Positions 5,059-7,828 of a stretch of DNA of 7,828 nucleotides are shown here, in pieces. The notes below the pieces were generated by a model. It was given only the letters and a program-made list of their open reading frames with translations. It did not search any database and had not been told where the DNA came from. Source of the stretch: Hyphomicrobiales bacterium (GTDB lineage Bacteria; Pseudomonadota; Alphaproteobacteria; Rhizobiales; Xanthobacteraceae); the NCBI GenBank assembly GCA_016201085.1, contig JACQDO010000014.1, positions 1-7,828 of the forward strand, in the 5' to 3' direction. Position 1 is the stretch's first letter; each line of letters begins with the position of its first letter. A program made the position numbers and the translations under genes.

Positions 5059-6156
5059 CTAGTCCTGCTCGGCGGTCTGCGCTTTGCGCTTTTTCTTGGC
5101 GACAAGGGCTTCGATCTCCGCCTCGCGCTCAAGGCGCGCCAGCCGCTTACGGTGGCGCGTCATCCTGCTCTCATGCTTGCCGTGGTTGAACGCATAGCGT
5201 TTGCCGCGATGCGACTGCCTGCTTTCCTTTTCGCGCTCGCCGCGGGCAAGCCGTTTGGAGCTGGGCCGGTACGGCGTCGACTTGTCGGTCTTGTCAGCGC
5301 CGGTCTTGACCAGGCGTGGCCAGCCGCCGGCGTTGTTGGCAAGCGACGGCGCCGGCAATTCGGGCACCGATTTCGGCCGTACGCCGGTGGGCACCGCCTG
5401 CACGATGCGATAGCCGTTCTCCTTCAACTCCCTGAGCAGCGCCGGCAGCGCCAGTGCGGTGGCCGGATGAATGTCGTGCAGCAGCAGCACGCCGCGGTGG
5501 TCGCGCGCCTCGATCCGGCGCATCGCCTTGCGCACAATCTGTTCCGGGGTCACGCTCTTGAACCAGTCGTCGGCGACCTCGTCGGCACTCCATACCGCCA
5601 GCGATTGCGAGGCGAGATAGTTTTCCACCTGACTGCTGCGCAGCAGTCCCGGGATGCGGAAGAACGGCGCCACCGCGCGCGCGTCGCCGACCGCGGCCTT
5701 GACCGAGGCGATGCCGCCGTCGACCTCGCTCTCGATGCGCGGCAAGGCCATCTGATCGAAGGTGAGGGGGTGGTTCTGGCTATGCGTGCCGATGACGTGG
5801 CCGGCGTTATAAATGCGGCGGACCGCGTCGGGATAGGCGCGGGCCATTTGCCCGACCAGGAAATAAGTGGCCTTCACGCATTCGAACGCCAGCGTTTCGA
5901 GAATACGGTCGGTATAGGGCGGCAGCGGGCCGTCGTCGAACGTGATGACGACCTCGTGGTCGTTGAGCGGCAAGGTATTGCGATACTGCATTTTGCCGAT
6001 ACGCGGCAGCGCCGACGGATCCACGTCGACGGTGCGGCTGGTGCCGATGGCGTGCGGGTTGCCCGGGCATGTCGCGGCGATGGCGGGCGCAAGGCCAGCA
6101 ACCATGCCGCAAAACACCAACGCAACAATACGCAACACAAACGCAACAAAACGCAT
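5059..6156 (-). CDS. Secreted NodB-family polysaccharide deacetylase with basic C-terminal tail
   Basis: Predicted exported carbohydrate esterase 4 (NodB-homology) enzyme of 365 residues that would remove acetyl groups from an N- or O-acetylated polysaccharide in the periplasm. Seen: a signal peptide at residues 1-28 (hydrophobic VALVFCGMVAGLAPAIAA, cleavage likely before TCPGNP), motif 1 TFDDGP (72-77) with Asp74 as likely base and Asp75 as metal ligand, motif 2 HSQNH with His125 and His129, motif 3 FFRIPG with Arg167, motif 4 DDW (196-198) and motif 5 LLHD (225-228). All catalytic positions are present. From about residue 262 a Lys/Arg-rich, low-complexity tail runs to the end (SKRLARGEREKESRQSHRGK and KKKRK among others), absent from the paralogue at 6320. 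I chose ATG at 6156 because GGGGAG lies 4 nt upstream; a TTG at 6168 is an artefact alternative. Substrate unknown. Confidence 0.9.
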   Translation of the reverse strand: MRFVAFVLRIVALVFCGMVAGLAPAIAATCPGNPHAIGTSRTVDVDPSALPRIGKMQYRNTLPLNDHEVVITFDDGPLPPYTDRILETLAFECVKATYFLVGQMARAYPDAVRRIYNAGHVIGTHSQNHPLTFDQMALPRIESEVDGGIASVKAAVGDARAVAPFFRIPGLLRSSQVENYLASQSLAVWSADEVADDWFKSVTPEQIVRKAMRRIEARDHRGVLLLHDIHPATALALPALLRELKENGYRIVQAVPTGVRPKSVPELPAPSLANNAGGWPRLVKTGADKTDKSTPYRPSSKRLARGEREKESRQSHRGKRYAFNHGKHESRMTRHRKRLARLEREAEIEALVAKKKRKAQTAEQD

Positions 6157-6160
6157 CGAA

Positions 6161-6166
6161 CTCCCC
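6161..6166 (-). promoter_or_regulatory. Shine-Dalgarno of the first deacetylase
   Basis: GGGGAG on the minus strand, 4 nt before ATG at 6156. It fixes that start over the in-frame TTG at 6168, which would place this sequence inside the gene. Confidence 0.65.
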
Positions 6167-6235
6167 AAACCCCAATAGAGCGCCTTGCCGGCACCCCCGA
6201 ATTGGAGTGGTTCCGCGAGCCTATGAAGTTCAATT

Positions 6236-6251
6236 TTAACGGAAAATTAAC
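6236..6251. promoter_or_regulatory. Candidate CtrA-binding box (TTAA-N7-TTAA)
   Basis: TTAACGGAAAATTAAC contains two TTAA half-sites at 6236-6239 and 6247-6250 separated by exactly 7 nt, with the C after the second half-site. This equals the full consensus of the alphaproteobacterial cell-cycle regulator CtrA. It lies 79 nt upstream of the ATG at 6156, in an AT-rich island of an otherwise GC-rich gap. It is also part of an imperfect inverted repeat (6228-6251, arms AATTTT/AAAATT with one unpaired C), so another dimeric regulator could read it. Confidence 0.5.
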
Positions 6252-6319
6252 GATTATGTCCGCGCCGGCAGGCTGGTTTTGGCGGATTTCAGCGGGACTG
6301 CGGCAAAAAGGGGACAATT

Positions 6320-7105
6320 CTAATTCAAAATGCCTCGGCTTGCGGCCGGCACCACATGCACGATGCGATATCCCCGCCGTTTCAGCTCGCGCAGGAAGGC
6401 GGGCAGCATTCGGGCGGTCTGTGCCTTGGTGTCGTGGAAAAGCACGATGCCGCGGCCGGCCCGCTCGATACGGGCCAGGATCAGGCTCAATTCCTGCTCG
6501 GGGCTCATCGGGTCCCAGTCGCTGGCCCAGACGTCGGCGCCGAACACCACCAGGCCGCGCTGGCGCAGGCGCTCGAGCAGCGCCCGGTTGGCGGCAAAGC
6601 CGGGAAAGCGGAAGAACGGCGTAGTCGGACCGTCGTGCGGCTTGCCGTAGAGCGCGATCTCGTCGGCCGCGATGCCGCGATCGATCTCGGCCTCCGCCTT
6701 GGCGAGCGACATGCGGTCGAGCAGCGGGTGGGCAAACGTGTGATGGCCGATGCTATGGCCCTCGGCCAGGGCGCGCCGGGCCAGCGCCGGCTGCGCCTTC
6801 GCATTCCTGCCGAGCAGGAAAAAGGTGGCGCGCACGCATTCGTGCTTGAGGGCATCGAGCACTTTCGACGTGGTGCCGGGCCAGGGGCCGTCGTCGAAGG
6901 TGAGCACCAGCTCCTTGCGTGCCAGCGGCAAGGTGTCCGGGAAATGCTTGCGGCCGACCTGCGGCGTACTCCCGGCATCGACCGCGAGCACCCGTTCGGT
7001 GCCAAGAGCCTGAGGATTGCCTGGGCACGTCTGCGCCCTGGCGGCGAATGGAACCATGGCCGCAGCGAGGGCAAGTGCAAGGGCGATCGCGGTCATGCGG
7101 CGCAT
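6320..7105 (-). CDS. Secreted NodB-family polysaccharide deacetylase (tandem paralogue)
   Basis: Predicted exported NodB-homology deacetylase of 261 residues, paralogous to the gene at 5059. Seen: signal peptide 1-24 (LALALAAAMVPFAARA, cleavage before QTCPGNP), motif 1 TFDDGP (69-74) with Asp71/Asp72, motif 2 HTFAH (122-126), motif 3 FFRFPG with Arg166, motif 4 SDW (195-197) and motif 5 LFHD (222-225). The mature protein opens with TCPGNPQALGTER, nearly the same as TCPGNPHAIGTSR in the paralogue, and ECVRAT (Cys90) matches ECVKAT (Cys93) there, so two cysteines are shared and could form a disulfide. There is no basic tail; the protein ends soon after the deacetylase fold (VPAASRGILN). ATG at 7105 has only a poor Shine-Dalgarno; ATG at 7096 is an in-frame alternative that shortens the signal peptide by three residues. 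A 163-nt gap with the CtrA-type box separates it from the downstream paralogue. Confidence 0.9.
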   Translation of the reverse strand: MRRMTAIALALALAAAMVPFAARAQTCPGNPQALGTERVLAVDAGSTPQVGRKHFPDTLPLARKELVLTFDDGPWPGTTSKVLDALKHECVRATFFLLGRNAKAQPALARRALAEGHSIGHHTFAHPLLDRMSLAKAEAEIDRGIAADEIALYGKPHDGPTTPFFRFPGFAANRALLERLRQRGLVVFGADVWASDWDPMSPEQELSLILARIERAGRGIVLFHDTKAQTARMLPAFLRELKRRGYRIVHVVPAASRGILN

Positions 7106-7212
7106 CGGGCGCTACTATAGTCCAAGCCGATCATACTTTTTTCACCTTGTTTGCTGACCGCGAATTAATACTGAATCTGTAGGCCTAGAGGGCGAAAACC
7201 GCAGCGTAGCGC

Positions 7213-7218
7213 GGGGAG
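7213..7218 (+). promoter_or_regulatory. Shine-Dalgarno for the TTG-started sensor gene
   Basis: GGGGAG lies 6 nt before TTG at 7225 and 6 nt after the last in-frame stop region (TAG at 7207-7209). It supports TTG rather than the internal GTG (7288) or ATG (7342) as start. The 7106-7212 gap between the divergent genes contains an AT-rich patch (7133-7180) but no promoter I can call with confidence. Confidence 0.6.
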
Positions 7219-7224
7219 TTTCCT

Positions 7225-7828
7225 TTGGGCGGCGAGGCCACTATCGGTGCGACGGGCGCAAGCCCTGGCCGCTCGCTGTTCACATGGGTGAAGCGGCGAC
7301 GTCGCCACGGCGCACCCGCCGACGCCTCGCGCACGCGGCGCATGTTCGCCGCTTCCCGGCTGATCGTCGTGCTCGCGGTCCTTGCCTTGACCGCGACCTT
7401 GCTGAGCGCCGGCATCGGCTACGTCCTGGCGCGCCAGAGCGACGAGCGGTTGTGGGTGGAGCAGCGCCAATCGCTGCGCAATGCCATTTCCGAATTCCGC
7501 GCGCTGTTCGGTCATTCCGACGAGGTCGATCCGCGTTTCGTTCGCATGGTCGAACAGTCCGCCGGTCTTAAAGACTTGAAATTCGAGACCGAACCGACCC
7601 TCGGCGAACGCGAGATGCAGCCGGTGATGGATGCGCATGGCCGCATCGCCGGTTTCTTCACCTGGCAGAAGACCAGCCCGATGGTGGGGGTTGTGGGCCG
7701 GCTGATGCCGCTCATCGTCGGCATCGCGGCCGTGCTGGTGAGCTTTGCCGGATTTTCATTGTGGCAATTGCGGCGCGCGCGCCACGCACTGACGGCGAGC
7801 GAGGAAATGGCCGCGCGCGCGGCCGACA
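7225..7828 (+). CDS. Two-TM membrane sensor protein, N-terminal part (probably GGDEF/EAL signalling protein)
   Basis: The 5' part of a gene open at the window end; 201 codons are visible. Seen: a basic cytoplasmic N-terminus (KRRRRHGAPADASRTRR, about 23-39), a first membrane segment about 44-68 (LIVVLAVLALTATLLSAGIG), a ~90-residue extracytoplasmic region about 69-157 (ARQSDERLWVEQRQSLRNAI, then DPRFVRMVEQSAGLKDLKFE, then MDAHGRIAGFFTWQ), and a second membrane segment about 158-181. A start of a cytoplasmic coil follows (QLRRARHALTASEEMAARAA), where the window stops. This layout is that of one-component or kinase-type sensors. The pattern RQSDERL...EFRALFG...DPR.VRMVEQ...GLK.LKFE resembles, from memory, rhizobial proteins with GGDEF and EAL output domains, which would make or break c-di-GMP; the output domain itself is outside the window, so a histidine kinase remains possible. 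TTG at 7225 is chosen for its Shine-Dalgarno. It is divergent from the deacetylase gene at 7105. Confidence 0.75.
   Translation, partial: MGGEATIGATGASPGRSLFTWVKRRRRHGAPADASRTRRMFAASRLIVVLAVLALTATLLSAGIGYVLARQSDERLWVEQRQSLRNAISEFRALFGHSDEVDPRFVRMVEQSAGLKDLKFETEPTLGEREMQPVMDAHGRIAGFFTWQKTSPMVGVVGRLMPLIVGIAAVLVSFAGFSLWQLRRARHALTASEEMAARAAD

Noticed and set aside
6060..6075. Lipoprotein signal at the Cys after the deacetylase signal peptide
   Set aside because: The sequence AIAATC lacks the L-x-(G/A)-C lipobox; the Cys is conserved in both paralogues in a TCPGNP context and fits a signal peptidase I site upstream of it.
5152..6624. 490-codon plus-strand frame opposite the deacetylases, and 6356-7120 plus-strand frame
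   Set aside because: No domain or signal; the opposite strand encodes full NodB motif sets. Length reflects high GC and mirrored codon bias.
7165..7638. 157-codon minus-strand frame opposite the sensor gene
   Set aside because: The plus strand has a strong Shine-Dalgarno, two membrane segments and a sensor-type layout; the minus frame has none.

Overview
The window reads as a high-GC chromosomal segment of an alphaproteobacterium, most likely Hyphomicrobiales (Rhizobiales; Xanthobacteraceae/Bradyrhizobium-like). This rests on a PccA-type carboxylase of alphaproteobacterial character, a FliN-like gene beside lipB, a 'catgatc...gatcatg' intergenic palindrome of a kind I recall from Bradyrhizobium-like genomes, and a perfect TTAA-N7-TTAA CtrA-type box. 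No mobile element, CRISPR array or phage gene is visible. The genus is inference.

Layout: 1-1425 (+) is the 3' part of a biotin-dependent carboxylase alpha subunit (pccA type), ending in a biotinyl domain. Facing it (1447-2340, -) is a two-gene YeeE/YedE membrane transporter for a sulfur compound, encoded as two ~140-150-residue halves 9 nt apart. Next (2479-2835, -) is a short three-TPR reading frame that lacks a usable start and looks broken. A plus-strand pair follows: a gamma-glutamylcyclotransferase-like protein (2864-3328) and acylphosphatase (3348-3644). The 3' end of the latter overlaps convergent lipB (3569-4336, -) by 76 nt. lipB is divergent from a small FliN/SpoA-domain gene (4409-4660, +), with a 7-bp-arm inverted repeat between them. 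A compact non-coding block follows (4661-5058): a hairpin, a nested palindromic repeat, tRNA-Leu(GAG) with encoded CCA, and a symmetrical hairpin right after it.

The right third holds two paralogous, secreted NodB-family polysaccharide deacetylases in tandem on the minus strand (5059-6156 and 6320-7105). Both share a mature N-terminus beginning near TCPGNP and a second conserved Cys. The downstream copy carries an extra ~100-residue, strongly basic C-terminal tail and has the TTAA-N7-TTAA box upstream. Divergent from them, from a TTG start with a strong Shine-Dalgarno, is the N-terminal half of a two-TM sensor protein (7225 to window end), probably leading into a GGDEF/EAL or other signalling output domain.

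How the genes work together: mostly independent housekeeping genes (propionyl-CoA carboxylation, lipoylation, acylphosphate and gamma-glutamyl turnover, tRNA). The part most suggestive of a system is the deacetylase pair plus divergent membrane sensor, with a possible CtrA input and a nearby orphan FliN-like protein: envelope or exopolysaccharide remodelling possibly tied to cell cycle, motility or c-di-GMP. That linkage is inference from context only.
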